The notes under the pieces are model-generated. The model saw only the letters and a program-made list of their open reading frames with translations, was not told where the DNA came from and did not search any database. Positions 42,760 to 56,019 of a stretch of 64,000 bases of DNA are shown in pieces (position 1 is the first letter of the stretch; every line of letters starts with the position of its first letter). Source of the DNA: Hanleya hanleyi (taxonomy: Eukaryota > Mollusca > Polyplacophora > Lepidopleurida > Hanleyidae); contig JAVTVY010020421.1 in the NCBI GenBank assembly GCA_036873755.1, positions 1 to 64,000 of the forward strand, read 5' to 3'. The position numbers were made by a program, and so were the translations under genes.

Positions 42760-44100
42760 TGGAGATAACTGAAAGGCTAATTCGTACCTATTCAGGGCTA
42801 GACGCTAGAACCTGGAATGGCAATGATGATAGACTCGTATTCATAAGATGGTACAGCACATACAGGTTATGTTTATTGAATATTTCACCCAAGTAGGTTT
42901 ATTAGGGTATTTTCAATCTTGCCTGGGATGGTCTGACTGGTGGTGCAGTGAATAACGTGCACGCCTTTGGAGCGTACATTGCGGATTCGGCTCCCATTAG
43001 GGCCAGGGGGGTTTCCCTTGTCTCGCTGTATGGCTATGCATGGAGATTATAATATAACCTAGAAGCAAAACCCTCGATGAGATGACCGATCATTGCCGAA
43101 GATTCCCGCCCATTTGTCGAAGATCACCGGACATTCTCGAAGATTCAGGGACTACTATCTGCCCGCGGAGGCTTATCCCCGGATCCGGAAATGAACGCAT
43201 CACCACCTGACATGACCGCATCACAATGGATTACGTCCCCCGGGGTCACATCCGGTCACGTGTATCACACTTCACATCCGGTTACGAGACAGAAAGTAAC
43301 GTCACAAAGGTCGAAGTTAACGATATGCAAAGGTCATGATGCAAAGGTATTGACACCCCTGAACACAATTTGAAAAGTAATGGTCCAGGGTGTAATATTT
43401 AACCTCTCAAATTTATCGTGTGCTAACATATAGTTTCCTAACTCAGCACATTTGAAAGAAATAAACAATACGAAGTTTCACTGATTGATAGTGGGTGTGC
43501 AAGGTGGACCTTTACAGCTCACGGGCTACCATTTTTGACAGAAATTTATCCGGCAATTTTAACCTCCTCTTCTTACATTACCAGTTAATATATACGATAT
43601 TTAACCCCTGATTCCGTAATCTATTATAAACAAGATGTCCATTCATATCAACGGATTTTCCTGAAGAAGCGCCCTGTAAAAACGGTCGACCTTTGCTGAG
43701 TCATGCACTCCCTCATTGACATTGAGGGAAAATCCGTGTTCTTGACCTTGAGTTCGTCGAACAGAAGAGTCTCTGTCGCGCAAGCATAAATCTGACCGAT
43801 TATTTATTTCTTTGATATCCAGTTTATGTATATTTAGAGGTGGATACCAAAACAGGCATAAAGCTATTATATTGGCATCTACCGTAAACTCCACGGATCT
43901 CGTCCATATCAAGTGACACGCTTCAAATCTGGATCCATGTTTCAATTTGAAATAGAGAAAAACAGGAAGTACTATCGTTTAACACTGGTACTTTAAATCC
44001 TTCCAGGAACACAATTGCTTACCAATAAACCCAAACATCCTGGTGGTGGATTAGTTCACTTGAATTTCTAGTTTTACGAATCTAAAGACCAATTCCGAAA
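42760..44100. other. no gene seen
   Basis: GAAGATTCCCGSC-type motifs at 43,080-43,150 recur at 44,660-44,700, on the far side of the zinc-finger relic. A minus-strand frame near 43,643-43,945 has no recognised domain. Confidence 0.4.
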
Positions 44101-44106
44101 TGGTCA

Positions 44107-44480
<374 letters not shown>

Positions 44481-45214
44481 ATACCTTTATATTTTACTTC
44501 ACAGCGAACAATTGTATTCGTTTTCCGCGGAACGTAACCTACTGCGACGTTTCGGGTGATACTTCTGTTTGAAACTCTTGTCACATAATAAGTATCTGTA
44601 ACCTTGACATACCTGGGACGCGAGAGGATTGATGTGTAAAGGTCAATTTTCCTCCGAACATTCCTGGAGATGACCGGACATTCCCGAAGATTCCCGGTGA
44701 TTTAAGCGAATGGACTGGGGCATAAATTAACAATGATATCACTGGAAAGCCAATTCACATTGAAGTGACGGGGTGATTCCTTTTTGTCCCCGGAAGCTCA
44801 TCCCCGTTCCTGAGGTGACCGCATCTCCGCCGGTAATGAGTGCCTCCCCAAGAAGGAATACACCTACTGAGATTACCGGACTTTCCCGAGGGAATGCACC
44901 TGCGACGTCTTGTCACAACCCTCCACGTCCTCCATTTTTACGGTTCAAGATGCATTTATACTACTACTGGACTAAACAGAAGATGAATTTACCGGACATA
45001 CGCTGGGAGAAATAGCGGAATCGTAAGGGAAAGGGAATCCAGAAACGGTACCTCACACGGTACCTCAAGTGAATCTACAGGATGCTCTAGGGAATCCTCA
45101 CGATTTTCCTAGAGGGATCAGACGGATCAACCGTGAATCCTCTCGTTGATGAAGGAAATCATGTCGACGTCCTGGGATTTAGTGGGAATTGCTGGATTCC
45201 CATTTTCTCTCGAC

Positions 45215-45775
45215 AAGGGCCTAGTCCGTCATTCAATATTCAGCCTTCGTCCATTAAAGAATTCCACGTCCATAATCCAAAGACCTAATTCATATTATAA
45301 CATTAACTCTAAATTAAAAGGATAAACCACAGAATACATAAAACTAAGCTAACTTCCTGCAAGAGAGGAGCGGTCAACAGTTTTCAATAATGCCAGCAAG
45401 ACATCATGATGTTCCAAAAATATCAGTATTGCTGATCAGTATTCTTAATCCATATGATATACGTTGTAAAGTCGTTTTCTATTATCTAGAGTCGAAGTAT
45501 GATATATCTCCGTCAAACTGTGTGACTGTTCGTATTAACACTATAAGGGTCTTGAAATACATACGGCCCCTGGCCCCGAGTGAAGCGGAATTGGACCTAG
45601 TTACGAAACGTACTGCTACGCTCGTATTGCGATATGTATCGCCAAATTTGAGAAACTTCGAGTGAAGTCGCCTGATGATATAGCGCTGTTTTACAAGTTT
45701 CTGCAATAATGTTTTGTAACGTTGATTAAAATCGTCACATATAACACAGGATCTAGCAAATGCTATTAGCATGTG
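45215..45775 (-). mobile_element. Penelope-like retroelement fragment
   Basis: Reverse copy of the 3' end of the family: CCGTCATTCAATATTCAGCC to AAATGCTATTAGCA. It includes the complement of the RT C-terminus (IAFARSCVICDDFNQRY). It is more diverged than the copies in the Polinton. Confidence 0.7.
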
Positions 45776-45779
45776 GCAT

Positions 45780-47030
45780 ATTCGATGTTATGAATACACT
45801 TACGAAGGTGAACAACAACGGCAATTGTTTGCTTCCGTCCACTCCTGTTCTTAATGCTGGGAATTCTCATATTCTCAATTTCTCACCAGAATTTAAGCAC
45901 ATATGTGTAGAGAAACAGATCTGGATTGTCCTTCACGATTCACTCATGGTTGTTGATCGGGTATGTTAAGCCAAGGGATTGAGGAGAAAAATATCAAAAT
46001 TTGGAATAAACATGATAAAAGCTTTGCAAAACCAATCTTGGCGTGACAATAACTGTAAACAGAAAGAAATTAAAATTGGCTTTTACTGAACAAAGACCAA
46101 CCGCAGTCACAACAAACAGCAGATATGCAGAACGGATGTCCGCCCAACAAATGAGTCTGAACACCAATCAAGTTCGTTTTCGTTTTTGAGTAAGGGAGCT
46201 GCTTGAAATTTGGGTGTGCTAGGAACTGGCATTTAGGCATTCCAAACAGAGTGGCATGGCACGCCCAGCTGGAACTCCTAGGAACTCAAAGGCATGGTTT
46301 TTGGAACTCGGCAGACAAAGGATGGCTTATGCTATACCATGCAATGGCATGAGGGGTATGGCATATGCCATTCAAATTGGAACTCTTTTCCATCCAGATC
46401 AGAACACCAAACTGGGCACGGTGTATCCCATTTGGATAACTGGCATATGCCATTCCTATCAAGGGACTCATGCCCCAATTTCAAGAAGCTCCATAACAGC
46501 ATCGCGAAGTTGTGGATTTGTGCAAAATCGTCTGTTTGAGGTGAAAACAGCACCGTGTTCTCTCTGTAAACATTGAATCCGGTTCAGTCAGATCTAACTA
46601 TTGACACGACCAATATTCCGAGGTAAAGTCGATCTTGTTCTGGGCTGGCTTCATATGTTTACAGAGAGAAAAGGATGCTGTTTTCACAGGCCTCAAAAAA
46701 CAAAAAAAAACAAAAAACAATATGGCCTAACCATTCCTATCCACCAAACTCCCCACCTCCTACCCCAAAACCTGTTATCTGCCTTTAAATATGTTCTCTT
46801 TTTTTTTTATTTCATGCTAAAATTAGTTATTTCCACTAAATTTGATTGATCTGTATATCAACAAAATATTTTCCAACCTACATACCCAAGTTTCGGAGGT
46901 GTCGGGTTACCCATGATGTCCCCCGGCTAAGGAATGTGACAAACCTGTTTCTTCCTGTGATATATATATATATTCAGACAAATGGTGCATTTTATTGGCA
47001 TGGATAGTACAAAAATTCGGACGTAATGGA
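45780..47030. other. no gene seen
   Basis: Includes several GGCATATGCCATT-like stretches at 46,360-46,460, an A-rich run at 46,690-46,720 and a TA microsatellite at 46,960. No coding sequence was recognised. Confidence 0.4.
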
Positions 47031-47034
47031 GAAA

Positions 47035-47270
47035 AGCTTATGGTGCTACAGGCCATGATTCAACATGCTAACTAAAGTTGGTGATTCTACAGGCCCATTT
47101 GGTGAGTCTGCATGTTAACTCTTATGATTCTACTGGCCTTTCATGATGATTCCACAGGTCAATTTGATGATGCTACAGGTCAATAATATGGTTGTTCTTC
47201 AGGTTAATTTGGTGAGTACATGCTCATTTGATGAATGTACAGGCCAATTACAGGCTAATTTGATGATTCT
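47035..47270 (-). repeat. imperfect ATTCTACAGGCCAATTTG minisatellite
   Basis: About nine variable units of 20-30 bp (GATGATTCTACAGGYCAATTTG type) lie just downstream of the zinc-finger gene and reach its stop codon. Confidence 0.6.
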
Positions 47271-48757
47271 ACATCGTCAGTGGATTGTTCAGTATGAGTA
47301 ACCAGGTGATTTTGTAGATCCTTCTCGGATACAAATAATTTTACACATCTAGTACACATGAATGGCTTTCTGTCGTGTAATTTTTGGTGATTTCGAAAGC
47401 TGCCACTGCCCATGAAACACTTGCCACATTTACCACATGTGTATGGTTTCTCTCCAGTGTGTGTTCTCATGTGTATATCTAAACTTTTCTGGTAGAAAAA
47501 CCGCTTACCGCAAGTTGAACAATTGAACTGTTTTTCTCCATGGACTGCTTCGTGATTGGATAGAGCAACACTAGAAGCATATGCCTTCTCGCACAACGAG
47601 CATTTGAATGGCTTTTTACCCGTGTGAGTGTTCTCGTGAGCAATCAAACGTTTCTTGCTCACGAATGTCTTATCACAAATTGAACACTGGTATGGCTTTT
47701 GGTGAACTTTTTGTTTTGCATCACCGGTATGCAATCTATAGTGAAGCTTCAGGTCATATTTCTGTTTGAAACACTTGTCACATAGCGAGCATTTGTATGG
47801 TCTTGCTTCACTATGTCTAGCCACGTGTGTTACCATGTTAACCTTCTGTGCGAAATCTTTCCCACAGAGAGGACACTTAAATGGTTTTTCCTTGGTGTGT
47901 ATCCTCAGATGTTTCACATATACAAGTTTCCTTGTGAAACTTTTACCACATTCAGCGCACGTGAAAGGTTTATCATCAGCGTGTATCAGCGCATGGAAAT
48001 CCAGGGTGGATCTGTTCGAGAAAAATTTTCCACACACGCAACATTGGTTAGATTTTTCTCCTGAATGAATCTTGAGATGTCCCCGCAGGGCGGAGAGTTG
48101 CGGAAATGTTCTACCACAGATTTCACACAGAAAAGGTTTCTCGCCAGTGTGGGTGCGCATATGCACTTCTAGATGGCGTATTTCTCGACCACATACCGGG
48201 CAAGGTGTATTTCTCGGCTTCCTCGTCTTTCTGGTGCGAGGTTTCGTCAGGTTCCTTTTCTTCGTGGTTTGATCCCTAAGAAGATGGGGTGGATTACCAT
48301 CATGACCCGGAGATAACTCCTCCATATCCACTGGAACACACCGACTATCCGCACTCTTGGCATCTGATACAATAATATCCAGGTCATTATCTTCACGACG
48401 TCTTACTGATGGCAGGAGTTGATTGACTGTGCTATTCTGTGTCTTATAGCAGACACAACTGAACAGATCATTCTTCTCGTAACCGCATCTCTGACATCCA
48501 GTTTGAGGTCTCGCTTGACCGGTTGAAGCACACTGATCAGTACGGTTTTGTTCGGAGATACCGGTACATAATTCAGTGCAGGTCTCCAGCTCAGGGCCCG
48601 TACCGGTATTCTCAGTGCTGATGTTAATGTCCTTCTCTAGAAAATCTGTCCGCTGAGTTAAAATACCAACATCCGGTTCGCCATATGAAGACATTCTGTC
48701 GATTGGTTCTGTTTTTAAAGAATGGTTTGGAATAGCTTCTCCCTTGACTCTGCTCAT
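47255..48757 (-). CDS. C2H2 zinc-finger protein, 11 fingers
   Basis: An intact 500-codon frame from ATG 48,757. The first 180 residues are acidic and of low complexity, with basic RKTRKPRNTP before the fingers. Eleven C2H2 units follow, joined by TGEKP-type linkers (HTGEKPFLCEICGRTF, HTGEKPYTCGKCGKCF). The first finger (CPVCGREIRHLEVHMRTH) has only nine residues between the second cysteine and first histidine instead of twelve, so it may not fold normally. The fingers indicate a nuclear DNA-binding regulator; the target is unknown. An acceptor (TTTCTCTATAG, exon from 48,766) precedes the ATG, so an upstream noncoding exon is likely. No KRAB, SCAN or BTB domain is seen. Confidence 0.92.
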   Translation of the reverse strand: MSRVKGEAIPNHSLKTEPIDRMSSYGEPDVGILTQRTDFLEKDINISTENTGTGPELETCTELCTGISEQNRTDQCASTGQARPQTGCQRCGYEKNDLFSCVCYKTQNSTVNQLLPSVRRREDNDLDIIVSDAKSADSRCVPVDMEELSPGHDGNPPHLLRDQTTKKRNLTKPRTRKTRKPRNTPCPVCGREIRHLEVHMRTHTGEKPFLCEICGRTFPQLSALRGHLKIHSGEKSNQCCVCGKFFSNRSTLDFHALIHADDKPFTCAECGKSFTRKLVYVKHLRIHTKEKPFKCPLCGKDFAQKVNMVTHVARHSEARPYKCSLCDKCFKQKYDLKLHYRLHTGDAKQKVHQKPYQCSICDKTFVSKKRLIAHENTHTGKKPFKCSLCEKAYASSVALSNHEAVHGEKQFNCSTCGKRFFYQKSLDIHMRTHTGEKPYTCGKCGKCFMGSGSFRNHQKLHDRKPFMCTRCVKLFVSEKDLQNHLVTHTEQSTDDVESSN

Positions 48758-48769
48758 CAGCGGTACCTA

Positions 48770-49440
48770 TAGAGAAACCATAAGAGACACGATTATTTTG
48801 GAGCCTGAATGATTGATTGCATGCCAATAGACGTGGGGCGTAATTGTCAAAATGAAGTTGTCCATTGTATGGGAGAAAACTGGAGACAACTCGAGCTACA
48901 CGTGCTCAAGGATGTATTCGCGCTCATAAAATTTCTTCCCGTCAAAAAGAAAAAAAGAAAAAGATCTCTCTCGGGCTTGTTCGAAATCTCACAGGCATTG
49001 CAAGCAACCGTTTTTTTTTGTATTTATGCTTTATATTTGATATCAAAAATATATCTGCGCCGTTCTGGTATTTATTCTTTTATTTTTTTTATATAAAACA
49101 AATCATTTTTTAATATCATTTTTTCATATCAAAAATTCTTTCTTGGATATTTATTTTTGATATTAATAAAAGATTTGTTTATATCAGAATAAAAATGAGT
49201 AAACGCACTACTGGCTTGCCGTACAACATGAGGCTTGTTTTGATATGTATTGGATTATTTTTTATATCAAAATTCACATTTAGTTCAAATTCAAGTATAA
49301 GCTTATTATTGATATCAAAATTTCTCTTTTGTTTTTATTTATGTAAAACAGAGTTTAAATAAATATATAAATAAAAACAGATGCTAATCCGAGCACCCTC
49401 TAGCTCTTCCCGCGTGACGGGAGGATGCATTGTCAAACAT
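48770..49440. other. AT-rich sequence upstream of the zinc-finger gene
   Basis: Repeated TTGATATCAAAAAT and TTTTTTATATCAAA motifs at 49,030-49,330 make a low-complexity AT tract. The promoter of the gene may lie here, but no signal is decisive. Confidence 0.4.
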
Positions 49441-52400
49441 TAGGACCCCTTTTAGTGCGAAATGGGTAGAAGCTCGAACGAGGCAATGACAACCATATTT
49501 ACCCGATATGCGCCAGTTTTAAGTAACGAGTTAAAATTGATATCGCATATATAAATCTTACTAAAACCAAAGGAATAACACCTCGTACCGACTACTCGGC
49601 TACAGCTGTTCACAGACCGAGTAGCAAATTTTCATAGATACTGGTCGTTGCTACGCAGGTTGCCTATTCCATCCTATGCCGGTGTTTAACAAAAATTAAT
49701 TAAAATTAATTGTCAAAAATTAATAACCTTTTTAGTGGCGAAATGGGTAGAAGCTCGAACGAGGCAATGACAACCATATTTACCCGATATGCGCCAGTTT
49801 TAAGTAACGAGTTAAAATTGATATCGCATAAAAAAATCTTACTAAAACCAAAAGAATAACACCACGTACCGACTACTCGGCTACAGCTGTTCACAGACCG
49901 AGTAGCAAATTTTCATAGATACTGGTCGTTGCTACGCAGGTTGCCTATTCCATCCTATGCCGGTGTTTAACAAAAATTAATTAAAATTAATTGTCAAAAA
50001 TTAATAACCTTTTTAGTGGCGAAATGGGTAGAAGAAGCTCGAACGAGGCAATGACAACCATATTTACCCGATATGCGCCAGTTTTAAGTAACGAGTTAAA
50101 ATTGATATCGCATAAAAAAATCTTACTAAAACCAAAAGAATAACACCACGTACCGACTACTCGGCTACAGCTGTTCGCAGACCGAGTATAGCAAATTTTC
50201 ATAGATACTGGTCGTTGCTACGCAGGTTGCCTATTCCATCCTATGCCGGTGTTTAACAAAAATTAATTAAAATTAATTGTCAAAAATTAATAACCTTTTT
50301 AGTGGCGAAATGGGTAGAAGAAGCTCGAACGAGGCAATGACAACCATATTTACCCGATATGCGCCAGTTTTAAGTAACGAGTTAAAATTGATATCGCATA
50401 AAAAAATCTTACTAAAACCAAAAGAATAACACCACGTACCGACTACTCGGCTACAGCTGTTCACAGACCGAGTAGCAAATTTTCATAGATACTGGTCGTT
50501 GCTACGCAGGTTGCCTATTCCATCCTATGCCGGTGTTTAACAAAAATTAATTAAAATTAATTGTCAAAAATTAATAACCTTTTTAGTGGCGAAATGGGTA
50601 GAAGCTCGAACGAGGCAATGACAACCATATTTACCCGATATGCGCCAGTTTTAAGTAACGAGTTAAAATTGATATCGCATAAAAAAATCTTACTAAAACC
50701 AAAAGAATAACACCACGTACCGACTACTCGGCTACAGCTGTTCGCAGACCGAGTATAGCAAATTTTCATAGATACTGGTCGTTGCTACGCAGGTTGCCTA
50801 TTCCATCCTATGCCGGTGTTTAACAAAAATTAATTAAAATTAATTGTCAAAAATTAATAACCTTTTTAGTGGCGAAATGGGTAGAAGAAGCTCGAACGAG
50901 GCAATGACAACCATATTTACCCGATATGCGCCAGTTTTAAGTAACGAGTTAAAATTGATATCGCATAAAAAAATCTTACTAAAACCAAAAGAATAACACC
51001 ACGTACCGACTACTCGGCTACAGCTGTTCACAGACCGAGTAGCAAATTTTCATAGATACTGGTCGTTGCTACGCAGGTTGCCTATTCCATCCTATGCCGG
51101 TGTTTAACAAAAATTAATTAAAATTAATTGTCAAAAATTAATAACCTTTTTAGTGGCGAAATGGGTAGAAGCTCGAACGAGGCAATGACAACCATATTTA
51201 CCCGATATGCGCCAGTTTTAAGTAACGAGTTAAAATTGATATCGCATAAAAAATCTTACTAAAACCAAAAGAATAACACCACGTACCGACTACTCGGCTA
51301 CAGCTGTTCACAGACCGAGTAGCAAATTTTCATAGATACTGGTCGTTGCTACGCAGGTTGCCTATTCCATCCTATGCCGGTGTTTAACAAAAATTAATTA
51401 AAATTAATTGTCAAAAATTAATAACCTTTTTAGTGGCGAAATGGGTAGAAGAAGCTCGAACGAGGCAATGACAACCATATTTACCCGATATGCGCCAGTT
51501 TTAAGTAACGAGTTAAAATTGATATCGCATAAAAAAATCTTACTAAAACCAAAAGAATAACACCACGTACCGACTACTCGGCTACAGCTGTTCACAGACC
51601 GAGTAGCAAATTTTCATAGATACTGGTCGTTGCTACGCAGGTTGCCTATTCCATCCTATGCCGGTGTTTAACAAAAATTAATTAAAATTAATTGTCAAAA
51701 ATTAATAACCTTTTTAGTGGCGAAATGGGTAGAAGAAGCTCGAACGAGGCAATGACAACCATATTTACCCGATATGCGCCAGTTTTAAGTAACGAGTTAA
51801 AATTGATATCGCATAAAAAAATCTTACTAAAACCAAAAGAATAACACCACGTACCGACTACTCGGCTACAGCTGTTCACAGACCGAGTAGCAAATTTTCA
51901 TAGATACTGGTCGTTGCTACGCAGGTTGCCTATTCCATCCTATGCCGGTGTTTAACAAAAATTAATTAAAATTAATTGTCAAAAATTAATAACCTTTTTA
52001 GTGGCGAAATGGGTAGAAGAAGCTCGAACGAGGCAATGACAACCATATTTACCCGATATGCGCCAGTTTTAAGTAACGAGTTAAAATTGATATCGCATAA
52101 AAAAATCTTACTAAAACCAAAAGAATAACATCACGTACCGACTACTCGGCTACAGCTGTTCACAGACCGAGTAGCAAATTTTCATAGATACTGGTCGTTG
52201 CTACGCAGGTTGCCTATTCCATCCTATGCCGGTGTTTAACAAAAATTAATTAAAATTAATTGTCAAAAATTAATAACCTTTTTAGTGGCGAAATGGGTAG
52301 AAGAAGCTCGAACGAGGCAATGACAACCATATTTACCCGATATGCGCCAGTTTTAAGTAACGAGTTAAAATTGATATCGCATATATAAATCTTACTAAAA

Positions 52401-53094
52401 CCAAAGGAATAACACCTCGTACCGACTACTCGGCTACAGCTGTTCACAGACCGAGTAGCAAATTTCCATAGATACTGGTCGTTGCTACGCAGGTTGCCTA
52501 TTCCATCCTATGCCGGTGTTTAACAAAAATTAATTAAAATTAATTGTCAAAAATTAATAACCTTTTTAGTGGCGAAATGGGTAGAAGAAGCTCGAACGAG
52601 GCAATGACAACCATATTTACCCGATATGCGCCAGTTTTAAGTAACGAGTTAAAATTGATATCGCATAAAAAAATCTTACTAAAACCAAAAGAATAACACC
52701 ACGTACCGACTACTCGGCTACAGCTGTTCACAGACCGAGTATGGCAAATTTTCATAGATACTGGTTGTTGCTACGCAGGTTGCCTATTCCATCCTATGCC
52801 GGTGTTTAACAAAAATTAATTAAAATTAATTGTCAAAAATTAATAACCTTTTTAGTGGCGAAATGGGTAGAAGAAGCTCGAACGAGGCAATGACAACCAT
52901 ATTTACCCGATATGCGCCAGTTTTAAGTAACGAGTTAAAATTGATATCGCATATATAAATCTTACTAAAACCAAAAGAATAACACCACGTACCGACTACT
53001 CGGCTACAGCTGTTCACAGACCGAGTATAGCAAATTTTCATAGATACTGGTCGTTGCTACGCAGGTTGCCTATTCCATCCTATGCCGGTGTTTA
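49441..53094. repeat. satellite array, 13 copies of a 281-286 bp unit
   Basis: The shared point AAATGGGTAGAAG occurs 13 times (first about 49,459, last about 52,863). Units are nearly identical. Length changes come from GAAGCTC versus GAAGAAGCTC and GAGTAGC versus GAGTATAGC. Each unit has a hairpin, CTACTCGG and CCGAGTAG around CTACAGCTGTTCACAGA, and an AATTAATTAAAATTAATT block. A 63-codon minus-strand frame in each copy is a by-product. Confidence 0.95.
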
Positions 53095-53137
53095 CGCATC
53101 CTATGCCGGTGTTTACGCATCCTATGCCGGTGTTTAA
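53075..53137. repeat. 20-bp triplication at the array end
   Basis: CATCCTATGCCGGTGTTTA occurs three times in a row where the satellite stops, as if replication slippage marked the boundary. Confidence 0.8.
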
Positions 53138-53299
53138 CATTGCACAAAAAATTATTTAGGAAACGTTTATAAACATATAATCGTACACGATTTGATAATC
53201 AGAGTAGAGATTTACTGATACAAAGTCGAATACAAATTAAGCTAAATGGACGCCGAAATTATCGTCCTATTCCAACGAATAATTCGAATTGACTTCTCT

Positions 53300-53505
53300 G
53301 TGGACCTCACGTGGTCCACAGAACCTCACACGCGTGGTGTTGACATGGTTGATGAAGAGCCTCACATGGTGTTGATGAAGAACCTCGCGTGCGTGTGTTC
53401 AGGAAGAGCCTCGCGTGGTGTTGATGAAGAACCTCACGTGGTGTTGATGAAAAACCTCACGTGGTGTTGATGAAGAACCTCACGTGGTGTTGATGAAGAA
53501 CTTAA
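53300..53505 (+). repeat. CACGTGGTGTTGATGAAGAAC minisatellite
   Basis: About eight units of 20-24 bp, each with a CACGTG or CACATG core. Open frames through it have no domain. From 53,506 to 54,560 no gene is seen. Confidence 0.8.
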
Positions 53506-54568
53506 GTGTTGATGGGTTTTGCAATACATAACTGGCCAAAGCGTGCGCTTAAAAACTCGTTCACATTTCCCATCGTATATTTTACGCTGAAATAGGACGA
53601 TTTCGACGTCCATTTAAATGGATTTATATTCTTTGTACTATTACCTCAACACAAATCATACCAATCAGGGTGCAAAGCTAAAAGTAAGTCCACGAGAATA
53701 TATAGGCAACCAGTATCAATTGCTACGCATCCGCAGCTTTTCTCTTCAGTACTTAAGTGCTCCCGATCACCCCCTCCCCCCCTCCTCCGACCAACACTAA
53801 ACACCCCGGTATAAAATTGAGACAGTTAATAGTGCTACTATGTACAAAGCTCGCTAACCATGCGGATTAAAATTTAACGGTGAGTAAGCCGTTATGATTA
53901 CATAATATTGGTGAAGAGCAGCCGCTCTAGTCAGACATTTCTGTCGATGAAACATTTCACAGATTTCCAGGTTAAATGGGAGCAATTTACCAGTTGAGCA
54001 AACCATTATTTTGTAGATATCTATAATCTATTCATTGTATATGTTTTCAATATATGAGGGGGAAAATTTTATTGCAAAAGGGAAGCAGGTTTATTGTAAA
54101 CAGAGAACAGAAATTGTGCTGTTTTCACTCCGGTCAGTATACTTTAATATAGGACAACTTTAAAACTAAAATGGAAGCAAATAGACAGGATCTATTTTGT
54201 TAAATTTTTATTTGATGAAGATGCTCTTATACTATATTTTCTGAAAATTTGAGGGGAAAATATGAAAATTTAATGGAAAAATGCAATTCTACTCATTGAA
54301 AACTAAAAACCTACGCTGGCCCATACTGTAATTTGACTGTCACTGAATGGCTTTAATAGTTGACGCATCTGTAAAGGATATGAAAACGAAAGCGGACCAT
54401 GAGGAAGGCGAGTATATAATGAATTTGAGCTTTTCGCAGCTGTAAGATAAATGGATGTAAATGTGGAAAGGGCACGGGGAGACTTGCACAATAGTTCTGT
54501 CCGTTGATTGTAGAACTGGGTCAACTTCAATCCAATCCGATTATAACTCAGACTTAATAACCGCTGCT

Positions 54569-54628
54569 CTATCGGACATGTCGCTAATTAATGTCCTTAA
54601 TTAGCGACATGTCCGATAGAGGAGCGTT
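54569..54628. repeat. perfect hairpin, 26-bp arms
   Basis: CTCTATCGGACATGTCGCTA plus ATTAA pairs with TTAATTAGCGACATGTCCGATAGAG around a 5-base loop. Confidence 0.85.
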
Positions 54629-54738
54629 TATTAATCCTTTCAATCAATCATATTGTTGGCTTGACGCGCACAGAACAAAGTCAATGAATTGTTGAGAGAA
54701 TAAATCGCACAGAACAAAGTAAGGCAGATTTCATTATA

Positions 54739-54858
54739 TTAAAAAATCGACCATAGAGGTCCATGTCCCCCGCTAGCAGTACCAGTTATGGTGGATTACA
54801 TCCACCATAACTGGCGCTGCTGCTGCGGGGGACATGGACCTCTATGGTCGATTTTTTT
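54739..54858. repeat. long hairpin, 120 bp
   Basis: AAAAAATCGACCATAGAGGT, CCATGTCCCCCGC and AGTTATGGTGGA pair with the right arm ending GGTCGATTTTTT. A short mismatch (TAGCAGTACC against GGCGCTGCTGCTG) lies midway. Confidence 0.85.
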
Positions 54859-54939
54859 TTGGTCGATGATATCTCATATCATTGATGAAGAGTATGATTT
54901 GAAAATGGAGATATCGCCGATGAGCTTAACATAATCTAA

Positions 54940-55585
54940 TATGTACAGCGGATGGCACCCATATTGGATTATGCACATCCATAAAACGTAATACATGACT
55001 GTCCTCTCGCCAAGGTCAAGGGACCCCCCAAGTTTGAAGTAGATCAGTTGAATCGTACTCCAGCTATTGTCCGGACAAGATCAAACTGCTTAAAATCAAA
55101 TGAAACCTATGGCTGATGGTGGCCATATTGGATTAAGCACGTCCTTGAAAAACAATCCTAATCGTCCTCTCAACTATGTCAAGGAACTCCCCACATATGA
55201 AGTAGATCGGTTGTATCGTTGTCGAGTTATTGTCCGGACAAGATCCAACTGCCTATAATCCGATATGGTTGACGGCGGCCATATTAGATTATGCACATTG
55301 CTGAAAAACAATCCCAACCGTCCTCTCACCAATGTCAAGGTACACCCCAAGATTGAAGTTGATCGGTTAAATCATTCACGAGTTATTGTCCGGACAAGAA
55401 AATCTAAGATCCGACTGCTTATAATCCAAAATGGCTGACGGCGGCCATATTGGATTACGCACATGGCTGAAAAACAATCCCAACCGTCCTCTTGCCAATG
55501 TCAAGGCACACCCCAAGTTTGAAGTTGATCGGTTGAATCGTTCACGAGTTATTGTCCGGACAAGAAAATCTTACGGAATCACGGA
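54940..55585 (+). repeat. four tandem units of about 160 bp
   Basis: GGCCATATTGGATTAYGCAC recurs at about 54,958, 55,122, 55,278 and 55,444, each followed by a CGTCCTCTC block and GTTATTGTCCGGACAAGA. The last unit ends in GGAATCACGGAATTAC iterations. From 55,600 to 56,030 nothing is recognised. Confidence 0.8.
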
Positions 55586-56019
55586 ATTACGGAATCACAG
55601 AATTACGGACACCGGTGTTTCTAAGTCCTCCCCCCCCCCACCCCCTACTAAGTAGCGGGGGACAAAAAATAGGGACCAATGCCTGTGTTTTTTTATACAA
55701 CTCAGACGATTGACGAACTTCAACAATAAAGCTGAGTATGTCAAATGTTAGTGTATGGGTAGTAGATATAGCACATATAATAACACTGAGATATATGACC
55801 AACTTCAGAATATAATGGAAATGAAATTTTTAAACCCCGTGTTTTAGGACAGACAAATGTCCCACCATTTTTGGAGGGTGACTTAGTTACGCATAGAACA
55901 AAAGAAAACAATATTGTTTTTTTTTTGCACTGAAGTATCCCATAATAAAGCTACAGTGTTGAATGTTGATCTTAAGTGGAGCACTGGTAATCATAATCAT
56001 AAATTAGAATGTCTGGTCA

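Noticed and set aside
46256..46576. 106-codon frame with GGCATATGCCATT words
   Set aside because: Both strands are open over a repetitive stretch, and no domain is present.
49455..49490. TGGCGAAATGGGTAG and GCTCGAACGAG resemble Pol III A and B boxes
   Set aside because: They lie about 6 bases apart instead of 30 or more and the B box lacks key bases; no cloverleaf forms.
49706..53041. A 63-71 codon minus-strand frame in most satellite units
   Set aside because: The same frame in every homogenised copy follows from the DNA repeat. No signal, domain or splice context supports a protein.
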